Positions 8,362-16,861 of a DNA stretch of 64,000 nt are shown here, piece by piece; positions within the stretch are counted from its first letter, which is position 1, and every line of letters starts with the position of its first letter. This DNA comes from Ruminococcaceae bacterium FB2012. GTDB taxonomy: Bacteria; Bacillota; Clostridia; Oscillospirales; Ruminococcaceae. Location: NCBI GenBank assembly GCA_900104495.1, contig FMXS01000008.1:62001-126000 (forward strand). Reading direction: 5' to 3'. The notes beneath the pieces were generated by a model. That model saw nothing but the letters and a program-made list of their open reading frames with translations, was not told the DNA's origin and did no database searches. The translations under genes were made by a program, and so were the position numbers.

Positions 8362-8899
8362 TGACAGTAATAAATGTGGAAAGCACCCGAATTGGGCGTG
8401 AGCCTGTGTTGGGATTCTGCTCTACCGTAGAGGGCGCATCCGAAGGGGTTCGGGGGCGACCGGAAAGCCATCGAAATAGGGGCGTGAGCCTATGTTGGGA
8501 TTCTGCTCCTTTGTTTGGGGCGTTTCACGTTTGCGCCCTTCATTCGGTGCGCTACCGGACGGAAAGACGCTCGGACGAAAATTCACGCAAGCGTGAATTT
8601 GCTCCCTCGCTGTTTCCTGCACTTCGCTGCTTGCGGCGGAGCTGGGTGCAGGGGCACGCCCCTGCCGCTTCGCGTTTGGGTTTACAGCTTTGTTCGGCCC
8701 CGCCGCATCACTATTTTGTTTCCTGCACTCCGCTGCTTGCGGCGGAGTTGCGCCGTCCGCGCTAGGACCAGGGGCACACCCCTGCCGGCAGAGTTGCGCC
8801 GTCCGCGCTAGGACCAGGGGCACGCCCCTGCCGGCGGAGTTGCGCCGTCCGCGCTAGGACCAGGGGCACGCCCCTGCCGGCGGAGCTGCGCCGTCCGCG
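8362..8899 (-). repeat. Composite intergenic repeat, copy 3, with 46-bp tandem array
   Basis: Lies downstream of polA, sense to it. Adjacent to polA is a tandem array of a 46-bp unit (8747-8792, 8793-8838, 8839-8884, plus 22 bp of a fourth unit to 8906 that enters the polA 3' end). The unit carries GCGCCGTCCGCGCTAGGACC and GGGGCACGCCCC on the plus strand. The remaining modules follow in standard order; the distal end module is present twice (about 8375-8405 and 8445-8510). No central terminator hairpin is present. Confidence 0.85.
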
Positions 8900-11443
8900 C
8901 TAGGACTTTGCAATGTACCAGCTCTTTCCGCTGTGAACATCCGCCGTCATCGGCACCGCAAGGTGTACCGCGTTCTCCATCTCTTCTTTCAGAAGCGCCG
9001 ATACCCTCTCCGCCAGCTCCTCACGGCATTCGATGATAAGTTCGTCATGCACTTGAAGAATGAGCTTTGCGTCCAAATTTTCGGACTTCAATCTCCTGTA
9101 TACCGCCACCATGGCCAGCTTGATGATGTCCGCCGCCGCACCTTGTATGGGCGCGTTCATCGCCGCACGCTTGCCGAATGCCTGCACCTGCTTGTTCTTC
9201 GATGCAAGCTCCGGTATCATCCTCCGCCGTCCGAAGATCGTGGTGACGTACCCGTTTCTGATGCCGTCCTCGACCGTCCTGTCCATAAATTCGGACACTT
9301 TTGAGAAGTTGTTCAGATAGTTCTGTATATACTTTTTCGCCTCCGCCACCGACACGCCGATGTCCTTGGACAGCGAAAATGCGCCGATCCCGTAGATGAT
9401 GCCGAAGTTGACGGCCTTCGCCGCCGAACGCATTTCAGGGGTGACGAAATCCTCCGGCAGATCGAAGACCTGCGCCGCCGTGGAGCGGTGGATGTCCCGG
9501 CCTTCCGTGAAAGCGGCCTGCATATTTTCGTCCCCGCAGACCGACGCCAGCACCCGAAGCTCGATCTGGCTGTAATCGGCGTCCACCAGCGTGTAACCTT
9601 CTTCCGCGACAAAAAACTTCCGCATATTCCGCCCCAGTTCCTTGCGCACCGGGATGTTCTGCATATTCGGCTCCGCCGAGGAGATGCGGCCGGTGCGGGT
9701 CTCGGTCTGCTTGAAGACGCTGTGGACGCGGCCGTCCTCGCGGATCTCTTTCAGCAGCCCCTCGACGTAGGTGGATCTCAGCTTGGTGAGGGTGCGGTAT
9801 TCGAGGATCAGCGGCACGATGGGGTGCCTGTCCGCGATGGCCTCCAGCACCTCGGCGTTGGTGGAGTAGCCGGTCTTAGTTTTCTTTTTTCCGGGGAGGT
9901 CCATTTCCTCAAAAAGGACGGTACCCAGCTGTTTGGGTGAAAGAATATTAAACTCTCTCCCGGCGTATTCGTATATGCGTTTGCTCAGTTCTTCGATGCT
10001 GACTTCAAGCCCTTTTCCGAACTCGCGGATGCCGTCGGCGTCGGCTTTGACGCCGTATATCTCCATAGATGCCAGCACCTCGCAGAGAGGCAGTTCGATG
10101 TCGTTGAAAAGCTTCATCATCCCGGCGCCTTCAAGCTGGGATCTCAGACATATACAAAGCGCCGGAAGCGTCGCAATATCGGCATATTCGCCCATATCGG
10201 AGCGGTATGCGACCCGATATGAAAGCGCAAGGCTCTCCGGGGTGTATTCTCCCGCCTGGGAGTTGAGAAGATACCCCGCCAGATCGCAGGCAAAGGTCAG
10301 CCCCCGAAGCTCCTTCCCCGCAGACATCGCAGCCTTGTGTGCGGCCTTGGCTTCAAAGCACTGCTTCTCTCCGACTGTATCAAAATATGAAATCGCGATC
10401 TCGGCATCCTCGGTGCGGTAGAGAGTCTCTCCGCAGGCCACCGAAAGCACCCCTTCGGCGTAGATAAAACAGCTCTCCCGGGAGGCGATCGCCGCCACAG
10501 CTTCGGCATCGAGAGGGGCGGTCTCAAACTTCGGAAGGCTCGCCGCGTCCGCAATTGCGGAGGCCGCAGAGACCGCAGTTTCGGCATTTCCCAGCTTCAG
10601 ACGCTCCAGCAGTTTGAGCATTTCCAGCTCCACCAGCAGCTCCTTGGCGCCTGCGGTGTCGGGCTCCGCGGGCTTGTAGCCGGCGATGTCCGTGTCGATA
10701 GGCGCGGTCAGGCAGATCTCCGCAAGAAAACGGCTGTCCAGGGCGTCCTGATGCCCCTCGGAGAGCTTCGTCCGAACGGAGGGCGTCAGTTTCAAACTGT
10801 CCAATCTATCGTACAGTTCATCCACCGAACCGCACTCCTGTATCAGCGAAAGCGCGGTCTTTTCGCCTATTCCCTTGACCCCGGAAATGTTGTCCGAGGA
10901 GTCGCCCATAAGCGCCTTGACCTCGATCATCTGCCGCGGCGAAACGCCGTATTCCTCGTTGATGCGATCCGGCGTGTAGACCTTGGTCTCCTTGGTGCCC
11001 GCCAGCCGCACCGTCACGCGATCGCTCACCAGCTGGAAGCTGTCGCGGTCGCCGGTGAGGATGAAGCACTCGTCCCCGGCGTCGGAGGCCGCCTTCGACA
11101 GCGTCCCGAGGATGTCGTCGGCTTCGTAGCCCTCGCACTCCACGATGCGGACGCCCAGCAGTTTCAGCAGTTTTTTGATGATCGGCATCTGCTGCGCAAG
11201 ATCGTCGGGCATACCCTTGCGGTTGGCCTTGTAGGATGCGTTGGCTTTGTGCCGGAAGGTGGGGGCCCGCAGGTCAAAGGCCACGGCGATGCAGTCGGGC
11301 TCGACCTCGGAGAGCTCCTTCATATATATGTTCATGAAGCCGGTGACGGCATTTGTGGGGATGCCCTTTGAATTTGTGAGGGCTTTGATGCCGTAATATG
11401 CGCGGTTCATGATGCTGTTGCCGTCTATCGCAAGTAGTTTCAT
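8900..11443 (-). CDS. polA: DNA polymerase I
   Basis: An 847-residue family A polymerase for gap filling and primer removal. The N-terminal 290 residues form the 5'-3' exonuclease (MKLLAIDGNS, GYEADDILGTLS, TGDRDSFQL, GVKGIGEKTA). The middle (about 300-450) occupies the 3'-5' exonuclease position but shows no DxE metal motif, so proofreading is probably absent, as in Bacillus Pol I. The polymerase domain has motif A DADYSQIELR (621-630), the O helix (RSAAKAVNFGIIYG) and motif C QVHDE (797-801). ATG 11443 follows GGAGG; the longer in-frame extension is rejected. The last codon and stop (TCC TAG) coincide with the repeat sequence GTCCTAGCGCGGAC, so the repeat seems to have supplied the terminus. 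Confidence 0.97.
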   Translation of the reverse strand: MKLLAIDGNSIMNRAYYGIKALTNSKGIPTNAVTGFMNIYMKELSEVEPDCIAVAFDLRAPTFRHKANASYKANRKGMPDDLAQQMPIIKKLLKLLGVRIVECEGYEADDILGTLSKAASDAGDECFILTGDRDSFQLVSDRVTVRLAGTKETKVYTPDRINEEYGVSPRQMIEVKALMGDSSDNISGVKGIGEKTALSLIQECGSVDELYDRLDSLKLTPSVRTKLSEGHQDALDSRFLAEICLTAPIDTDIAGYKPAEPDTAGAKELLVELEMLKLLERLKLGNAETAVSAASAIADAASLPKFETAPLDAEAVAAIASRESCFIYAEGVLSVACGETLYRTEDAEIAISYFDTVGEKQCFEAKAAHKAAMSAGKELRGLTFACDLAGYLLNSQAGEYTPESLALSYRVAYRSDMGEYADIATLPALCICLRSQLEGAGMMKLFNDIELPLCEVLASMEIYGVKADADGIREFGKGLEVSIEELSKRIYEYAGREFNILSPKQLGTVLFEEMDLPGKKKTKTGYSTNAEVLEAIADRHPIVPLILEYRTLTKLRSTYVEGLLKEIREDGRVHSVFKQTETRTGRISSAEPNMQNIPVRKELGRNMRKFFVAEEGYTLVDADYSQIELRVLASVCGDENMQAAFTEGRDIHRSTAAQVFDLPEDFVTPEMRSAAKAVNFGIIYGIGAFSLSKDIGVSVAEAKKYIQNYLNNFSKVSEFMDRTVEDGIRNGYVTTIFGRRRMIPELASKNKQVQAFGKRAAMNAPIQGAAADIIKLAMVAVYRRLKSENLDAKLILQVHDELIIECREELAERVSALLKEEMENAVHLAVPMTADVHSGKSWYIAKS

Positions 11444-11454
11444 TCTGCACCTCC

Positions 11455-11508
11455 AAAATACCGTATACGGTATTTTTATATTAAGCCAAATACCATATGT
11501 GGTATTTT
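11455..11508. repeat. Paired short palindromes upstream of polA
   Basis: Two palindromes, 11455-11476 (perfect, 22 bp, core TACCGTATACGGTA flanked by AAAA/TTTT) and 11488-11508 (core TACCATATGTGGTA). The first ends exactly where the polA Shine-Dalgarno GGAGG starts on the minus strand. Same arrangement as at 12606-12659 and 13829-13882. Confidence 0.85.
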
Positions 11509-11574
11509 GCGTTATCTGCATATGCTGTAAATCATAGATATGATGTGTCCGCCACGGACGTACACATTTCCGGC

Positions 11575-12591
11575 TTAAACCGATATTTTTTCAAGTGAAA
11601 GTGTGGCGATGCCGTTGAGGGACTGGTCCGCACGCTTGCCGGCGAGATAGTCAAAATAGCCTTGGCAGCCGATCATGGCGGCATTGTCTCCGCAGTATTT
11701 CAGCTCCGGCATATACAGCTTCCAGCCCTGTCTGTCGCAGGCCTCTTGTAGGGCATTTCTCACGCCGGAATTGGCGGAAACTCCTCCCGCGAGACCGATA
11801 GTTTTGTATCCCAGATCCTTCGCCGCTTTTACCGTCTTGCCCACGAGGATCTCGCAGACCGTCCGCTGAAACGACGCAGCTGCGTCCTCCCGTACGATGT
11901 CCTGTCCCTTCTGCACCGCATTGTGGACAAGATTTATCACCGCGGTTTTGAGTCCCGAAAAGGAGAAATCGTACTCACATCCATCCACCTTGGGATGGGG
12001 AAATTTGTACGCATCCGGGTTTCCTTTTTTAGCCGCCTCGTCGATGAATTTCCCGCCGGGATATTCGTACCCAAGCGTGCGGGCAACCTTGTCAAAGCAC
12101 TCTCCGGCAGCGTCATCGTGGGTGCGCCCGACAACGTGATAGCGTGTGTGATCCAGCACCTCAACGATGTGAGAGTGTCCGCCGCTGACGACCAGGCACA
12201 GATAGGGCGGTTTCAGCTCGGGATGTGATATATAGTTGGCCGCGATATGCCCCGCGATATGATGCACGGGGATCAGCGGCTTTCCGGTGGAAAGCGCCAG
12301 CCCCTTTGCGAAGCTGATGCCCACCAGCAGGGCTCCGATCAGCCCGGGAGCGTAGGTCACGGCAATAGCGTCGATGCCCTCAAGGCCGCATCCTGCCGCG
12401 TCCAGCGCCGATTGCACCACTTGATAGATACTCTCAGCGTGCCTCCGGGAGGCGATCTCCGGGACAACTCCGCCGTAGAGCCGATGCTCGGCAATCTGAG
12501 TCGCTACAATATTTGACAGTACGTTTACACCGTCCTCGACGACCGCGCAGGCGGTCTCGTCGCAGGAGGATTCAATAGCAAGTATTTTCAT
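11575..12591 (-). CDS. tsaD: tRNA N6-adenosine threonylcarbamoyltransferase
   Basis: A 338-residue ASKHA-fold enzyme that transfers threonylcarbamoyl from TC-AMP to A37 of ANN-decoding tRNAs in the cytoplasm, together with TsaB and TsaE. Visible signatures are AIESSCDETACAVVEDG at the N-terminus, the metal-binding HHIAGH (His111, His115), VSGGHSH, and LAGGVSANSGVR near the C-terminus. Length is normal. ATG 12591 is chosen because the family always starts at the beta-strand before ESSCDE, and GGAGAG lies upstream. It sits between the methyltransferase gene and polA, with palindrome pairs in both flanking spacers. Confidence 0.96.
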   Translation of the reverse strand: MKILAIESSCDETACAVVEDGVNVLSNIVATQIAEHRLYGGVVPEIASRRHAESIYQVVQSALDAAGCGLEGIDAIAVTYAPGLIGALLVGISFAKGLALSTGKPLIPVHHIAGHIAANYISHPELKPPYLCLVVSGGHSHIVEVLDHTRYHVVGRTHDDAAGECFDKVARTLGYEYPGGKFIDEAAKKGNPDAYKFPHPKVDGCEYDFSFSGLKTAVINLVHNAVQKGQDIVREDAAASFQRTVCEILVGKTVKAAKDLGYKTIGLAGGVSANSGVRNALQEACDRQGWKLYMPELKYCGDNAAMIGCQGYFDYLAGKRADQSLNGIATLSLEKISV

Positions 12592-12605
12592 ATATCTATC
12601 TCTCC

Positions 12606-12659
12606 AAAATACCATTTACGGTATTTTATAAAAATGCAAAATACCACATACGGTATTTA
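12606..12659. repeat. Paired short palindromes between the methyltransferase gene and tsaD
   Basis: Palindromes at 12606-12627 (TACCATTTACGGTA core) and 12638-12659 (TACCACATACGGTA core), each flanked by A-run and T-run. The stop codon of the methyltransferase gene (12657-12659) lies inside the outer arm of the second; the tsaD ribosome binding site starts right after the first. Confidence 0.85.
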
Positions 12660-13370
12660 TATCTGCCTGTATATACGTTTCAGTTCATCGGAAAATCCGC
12701 CGTCCGGTGATGCGGTATACAGCTGCGGCTCAACGGTCAGAAAGCTGTTCCCGCCCTTTCGCCCGTCCACGAGGACGAGCCATGGAGCCGTCTCCGGGGT
12801 CTTGCTGACGAACCTCACACGTTTCGGTTCGATGCCGTTGCTGCGCATGGCAACCATAATATCGCAGAGCCGCTCCGGCCGATTGCAGAGGCAAAGCCTG
12901 CCGCCGTAGCGCAGCGCGCGCTTCGCCGTGACGCAGACATCCTCCACGGTACACAGCGTTTCGTGACGCGCAATGGTCACAGCTTCGCTTTCATTTTTTG
13001 CACCTGTCCCGCTGATCTTGTATGGCGGATTGCAGGTGATAAGATCGATGGGATTCTCGGGACGGTAGTCCTTCAGATCGCCTAAGATCGGGGTTATATC
13101 GCTTATCCCGGACCGCTCCAGCGACAGTTTCAGCTGTTCGTGAGCCTTCTCCTGGATCTCCACGGCATCAATGTGTTTCGGTTTAAAATTCTGATACATC
13201 AGCAGGGCGATTATCCCGCTGCCGGTACACAGATCGCAGACCGTGTCCTTGTGGCGGGGAGCCGCGAAGTCCGCTAACAGGAAGGCGTCGGTGCCGAAAC
13301 GATGCTCCGACGAGATCACGATCTCGATGCCGTCGTGGAGCTTTTCCACCGTAAAATCATCGTATTGCAT
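12657..13370 (-). CDS. tRNA1(Val) A37 N6-methyltransferase-like SAM-dependent methyltransferase
   Basis: A 237-residue class I methyltransferase. The SAM-binding motif I is VCDLCTGSGIIALLM and the amino-methylating motif IV is ITCNPPYK (NPPY, used for exocyclic N6 of adenine). The N-terminus (LHDGIEIVISSEHRFGTDAF) matches the TrmN6/YfiC group (DUF of COG4123), which methylates A37 of tRNA-Val. The gene follows the acetyltransferase gene with three bases between stop and start, its Shine-Dalgarno (GGGGG) lying in the previous gene. The end of the gene lies in a palindromic repeat. In Firmicutes this gene is usually next to rsmI, as here. Confidence 0.88.
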   Translation of the reverse strand: MQYDDFTVEKLHDGIEIVISSEHRFGTDAFLLADFAAPRHKDTVCDLCTGSGIIALLMYQNFKPKHIDAVEIQEKAHEQLKLSLERSGISDITPILGDLKDYRPENPIDLITCNPPYKISGTGAKNESEAVTIARHETLCTVEDVCVTAKRALRYGGRLCLCNRPERLCDIMVAMRSNGIEPKRVRFVSKTPETAPWLVLVDGRKGGNSFLTVEPQLYTASPDGGFSDELKRIYRQI

Positions 13371-13373
13371 AGG

Positions 13374-13814
13374 TCATTTTTCCCCCAGCAGCTTTGTCAT
13401 CAGCACCGCATCCTCGGTGGGTTTTTCGTAGAAATCCCGGCGCAGACCTACCTGCACGAATCCGAATTTGCGGTAGAACCTTATCGCCCCTTCGTTGGAC
13501 TTCCGGACCTCCAGCGTGATGAATCCGCACTCGGAGAATCTCCGCATTATCTCCTCCATAAGCCGCGTACCTGCGCCCTTTGAACGGTATCCCTCCGCGA
13601 CGGCGATGTTGTTCAGCGTCACGTCTCCGGCCACGTTCCAGAGGTTGGCGTAGCCGATTATCCGCCCCTCGGACTCCGCAACCAGCGTCACGGCTTTGGG
13701 ATCGCTGCATTCCCGGCGGTAGCCCTCCACGGAAAAGGGGATAGAGAATGTACCGCGGTCGATCTCCGCCACAGCCTCGCAGTCTTCATATGTCATATCT
13801 CGGACGGTCAGCAT
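13374..13814 (-). CDS. rimI: Ribosomal-protein-alanine N-acetyltransferase-like GNAT protein
   Basis: A 146-residue GNAT acetyltransferase. Acetyl-CoA binding motif A is NNIAVAEGYRSKGAGTRLMEEIM (consensus Q/RxxGxG/A), and the C-terminal FYRKFGFVQVGLRRDFYEKP is the typical RimI ending. RimI acetylates the N-terminus of ribosomal protein S18 and is commonly next to tsaD/tsaB, which supports the name; a general protein acetyltransferase role is possible. ATG 13814 is preferred to an upstream GTG because it puts the first strand (MLTVRDMTYED) at the N-terminus. A palindrome pair precedes the gene. Confidence 0.85.
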   Translation of the reverse strand: MLTVRDMTYEDCEAVAEIDRGTFSIPFSVEGYRRECSDPKAVTLVAESEGRIIGYANLWNVAGDVTLNNIAVAEGYRSKGAGTRLMEEIMRRFSECGFITLEVRKSNEGAIRFYRKFGFVQVGLRRDFYEKPTEDAVLMTKLLGEK

Positions 13815-13828
13815 ATATATCACCACTC

Positions 13829-13882
13829 AAAATACCATATACGGTATTTTATTAAATCCAAAAATACCTTATACGGTATTGA
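13829..13882. repeat. Paired short palindromes between rsmI and rimI
   Basis: Palindromes at 13829-13850 (perfect core TACCATATACGGTA with AAAA/TTTT ends) and 13861-13882 (TACCTTATACGGTA core). The last three codons and TAA of rsmI (13869-13880) are encoded within the second palindrome. Confidence 0.85.
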
Positions 13883-14699
13883 TATCCAACAGCATATTGT
13901 AAAGCTCCCCCTTGGAGAACCCTGTTGCGGCGGCTACCTGCTTGCAGGCGTCTGCGCCGCGCATACCTTTATCCACCAGTGCTTTGACCTGCTCCAAAGC
14001 CTCCTCAATTGTTCCGGCGGAGGACGCCTCGGCGGCCCCCTGGACCACCAGCACATACTCACCCCGGGGTTCCTTGTCCCGGTAGTACAAGACGGCCTCG
14101 GAAAGTGTAGTGCGGATAACTTCTTCGTGGAGCTTCGTCAGCTCCCGACAGAGGGAAATTTTCCTGTCCCCGAGGAAGGAAAGGAGATCATCCAGCGTCC
14201 CCCGCAGCTTGTGGGGAGCCTCGTAAAATATCAGCGTGGCGGTGCTGTCTTTCACCGCCGCCAGACGCAGATGCCGCTGTTTATTCGGCACCGGCAGGAA
14301 CCCCTCAAACTGGAACCGCGAGGTGTCCAGCCCGCTGACCGCCACCGCCGACATCGCCGCCGTAGGCCCCGGGACCACCTCCACCGTGATGCCTTTCTCC
14401 GCGCAGAGCTTCACCAGCTGCTCTCCCGGGTCAGAGATGCAGGGCATACCCGCGTCGGTGACGATCGCTGCGTCCTCACCCGCGAGGATGCGCGAACAGA
14501 TGCCCTCTCCCGCCTGTCGGGCGTTGTGCTCGTGATAGCTCACCAGCGGCTTTTTGATCTCAAAATGATTAAGCAGCTTCGCGGTGACGCGAGTGTCCTC
14601 AGCGCAGATAAAGTCCGCGTTTTTCAGCGTTTCCACGGCCCTGTATGTCATGTCGCCCAGGTTGCCGATGGGCGTTCCCACCAGGTACAGCTTACCCAT
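13869..14699 (-). CDS. rsmI: 16S rRNA (cytidine-1402-2'-O)-methyltransferase
   Basis: A 276-residue SAM-dependent tetrapyrrole-methylase-fold protein. Motifs: GKLYLVGTPIGNLGDMTYRA at the start, ICAEDTRVTAKLL, SYHEHN, IVTDAGMPCISDPGE, VVPGPTAAMSA, and FEGFLP, all diagnostic of RsmI, which 2'-O-methylates C1402 of 16S rRNA at the decoding centre. The real start is ATG 14699, overlapping the end of the dus gene by eight bases; the upstream ATG at 14717 lies inside dus. The C-terminal DINTV and stop are encoded inside a palindromic repeat, so the native C-terminus may have been altered. Confidence 0.95.
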   Translation of the reverse strand: MGKLYLVGTPIGNLGDMTYRAVETLKNADFICAEDTRVTAKLLNHFEIKKPLVSYHEHNARQAGEGICSRILAGEDAAIVTDAGMPCISDPGEQLVKLCAEKGITVEVVPGPTAAMSAVAVSGLDTSRFQFEGFLPVPNKQRHLRLAAVKDSTATLIFYEAPHKLRGTLDDLLSFLGDRKISLCRELTKLHEEVIRTTLSEAVLYYRDKEPRGEYVLVVQGAAEASSAGTIEEALEQVKALVDKGMRGADACKQVAAATGFSKGELYNMLLDINTV

Positions 14700-15693
14700 T
14701 TTCCTCACTCCCGTCATTCGCCGCGATTACCTCTTCCGCCGCCGCGCGAAGGTCCTCAAAGGTGTTCAGCTCGCCGGACTTTCCCCGCAGCCGCGACGCC
14801 CCGCGGAGGCCTTTGATGTACCACGCGAAATTGTGACGCATCTCCTTGATGCCCTGACGCTCGCCCTTAAATCCGCAGGTCAGCTCCGCGTGTCTGAGCA
14901 TGACCCGCATCCGCTCACGGACGTCCGGGTCGGGGAGAAGTTTCCCGGTCTCAAGGTAGTGACGCACCTGTTCAAACACCCAGGGACGCCCGTAGCTTCC
15001 CCGGCCGATCATCACCAGACCGCAGCCCGTGTGACTATACATATCCTCGCATTGTTTTGCGTTGGATACGTCTCCGTTTCCGATGACCGGGATGTTCACC
15101 GCCCGCTTGACCTCCGCAATCCTGTCCCAGTCGGCGGTGCCGGAGTAGAACTGTGTCCGGGTCCGTCCGTGGACCGTCAGCGCCGAAGCTCCCGCGTCCT
15201 CAATTATTTTTGCAAATTCCACAGCGTTGATATGCTCCGGGTCCCAGCCGATGCGCATTTTCACCGTCACGGGACAGCCGGCATTTTTCACCGTTTCCCG
15301 AACGATCTCCGCGGCCCGTTTCGGATCCTTCAAAAGCGCGGAACCGCTGCCGTTTCCTACGATCTTAGGCACGGGACAGCCCATGTTGATGTCGATGATG
15401 TCGGGCTCGAAAGGCGCCAGCATAGCCGCCGCCCTGCCGACAAAAACTGCCTCCTCGCCGAAGAGCTGAAGGGCCATGGGACGCTCCCGGGGGTCAATGG
15501 TGCAAAGCTCGGCGGTCTTGCTGTCGCCGTAGACCAGCCCCTTGGCGGAGATCATCTCGCTGACAAGATACCCCGCGCCGTACTCTTTGCACATCAGCCG
15601 GTAGGCACGGTCGGCCACCGAAGCCATAGGCGCAAGGGCCGCCGTCCGCGGGATGCTCACGTTTCCAATCTTAACATATCCTATACTGTTCAT
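14692..15693 (-). CDS. dusB: tRNA-dihydrouridine synthase (DusB type)
   Basis: A 333-residue FMN-dependent TIM-barrel enzyme that reduces uridines in the tRNA D-loop. Visible are LAPMASVADRAYR, the substrate-clamping MGCPVPKIVGNGSGSALL with the catalytic Cys, KMRIGWD, VHGRTRTQFYSG (FMN phosphate and tRNA contacts) and VIGNGDVSN, ending in the C-terminal helical tRNA-binding domain. It begins one base after the stop of the upstream DHHW gene and overlaps rsmI, so this housekeeping gene appears to be transcribed with the surface O-acetylation module. PIGNLGD-type neighbours downstream complete a translation-quality block. Confidence 0.93.
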   Translation of the reverse strand: MNSIGYVKIGNVSIPRTAALAPMASVADRAYRLMCKEYGAGYLVSEMISAKGLVYGDSKTAELCTIDPRERPMALQLFGEEAVFVGRAAAMLAPFEPDIIDINMGCPVPKIVGNGSGSALLKDPKRAAEIVRETVKNAGCPVTVKMRIGWDPEHINAVEFAKIIEDAGASALTVHGRTRTQFYSGTADWDRIAEVKRAVNIPVIGNGDVSNAKQCEDMYSHTGCGLVMIGRGSYGRPWVFEQVRHYLETGKLLPDPDVRERMRVMLRHAELTCGFKGERQGIKEMRHNFAWYIKGLRGASRLRGKSGELNTFEDLRAAAEEVIAANDGSEENG

Positions 15694-15694
15694 A

Positions 15695-16843
15695 TCATTC
15701 CAGCCATATAAAATTGCGGTCTTCGTTCAGAAAATCCAGGTTGTAAAGCATTATCACACGGTCGATGCCGTACTCTTTGCAAAGCTCCGGGACCGACTTC
15801 TCCTGCATATGATAATACCGCAGGTCGATCATGGTCACTTCGCTGTACTGCTGCATCAGAAACTGCATCGCGGAGTTGGCGTAGCTGTCCTTCAGCACCA
15901 GCACCCGCTGGCCTTCGTGACCAGTTTTTATGCGTATCTGCGCGAAATTCCCGCCGAAGTAGGCCGCGTATTTGTCCTTCTTTTCAAGGAAGGAACGGTC
16001 AAGTATACTGTCCGAAATTTTACCCTCGTTCACCCATTCGACGCTTGACGCCCCGCAGCATTTTTCATCATAAACGAACTCGTCCGGGTCGGCGAAAGCC
16101 GTGGGAGCCTTGGAGTACAGCGTCCCGTAGAAGTCCTTGATCCCGGTGCCGCTGGTGCAGAAAGTTTGCTCGCCGGAGGCAAGCTGTCCGCTCTGATGCA
16201 GGTATCCGTCCACGGAAGCGTAGGCACCCTCAAGGGTCCAGTGGTGGTCTGTTTTAAAGTAATAGTCCAAATTATTGGACATTATTTCCGTCATGGGATA
16301 GAAGCCGATCTTTCCGCTCAGCTGCGAGCGCACATATTCAATGCTCTCCCGCTGATCGTCGCAGTCCGCTCCCGCGGGGAGCTTGTCGAGCATGAACGCC
16401 GAGGCATTCGGCACCAAAATAAAGTCCGCCGGAATGTTCAGCCCCTCCGCGAAGCCGTTGAGACAGCCCACGTTCTGTGCCAGCTGTTCGCGGTTTTCCT
16501 TGTACCGCTGGACGTATCTCAGCTTCCCGCCGTCCTTGACGAGATACACCCCGTTCTGATAGTTTTTCCCAAGCAGGCGGTCAATATCCGTTTTCAGCGA
16601 CACCAGCTGATCCTTTGCGAAAAGCTGGTCGGAGATATAGCTCTCCAGCCCCTCCGAGAATTTCCCGTCGCGGATGTCCTCCCAGCTGATATTCGGCTTC
16701 TGGGCGAGATTGCGGTTCTCGGTCTCGGAGAATTCACGGTCGCCCTTTATCAGCAGCGCCGCCGCGAACCCGAAGATGAACACCGCGAACACCGCCAGCA
16801 TTATCAGATCGGGCAAAACTCTGTTGTTCCTTTTATGTTCCAA
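15695..16843 (-). CDS. DHHW-family membrane-anchored protein (AlgJ/AlgX-like), paralogue 1
   Basis: A 382-residue protein with one N-terminal membrane helix (about 10-32) and an extracytoplasmic SGNH-like domain. The family-naming motif is at TDHHWTLEGAYAS; downstream are KDSYANSAMQFL (Ser of the GDSY/DSY block) and DLRYYHM. The N-terminal FSETENRNLAQKP matches the family start. DHHW proteins act with an MBOAT acyltransferase to O-acetylate exported polysaccharides or wall polymers. It diverges more from paralogues 2 and 3 than they do from each other. It is the last of the three copies in the operon, immediately before dusB. Confidence 0.85.
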   Translation of the reverse strand: MEHKRNNRVLPDLIMLAVFAVFIFGFAAALLIKGDREFSETENRNLAQKPNISWEDIRDGKFSEGLESYISDQLFAKDQLVSLKTDIDRLLGKNYQNGVYLVKDGGKLRYVQRYKENREQLAQNVGCLNGFAEGLNIPADFILVPNASAFMLDKLPAGADCDDQRESIEYVRSQLSGKIGFYPMTEIMSNNLDYYFKTDHHWTLEGAYASVDGYLHQSGQLASGEQTFCTSGTGIKDFYGTLYSKAPTAFADPDEFVYDEKCCGASSVEWVNEGKISDSILDRSFLEKKDKYAAYFGGNFAQIRIKTGHEGQRVLVLKDSYANSAMQFLMQQYSEVTMIDLRYYHMQEKSVPELCKEYGIDRVIMLYNLDFLNEDRNFIWLE

Positions 16844-16861
16844 AATCAGATTCCTCGCTTT

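Noticed and set aside
8747..8884. CRISPR array
   Set aside because: The 46-bp units are contiguous with no spacers and no cas genes are present.
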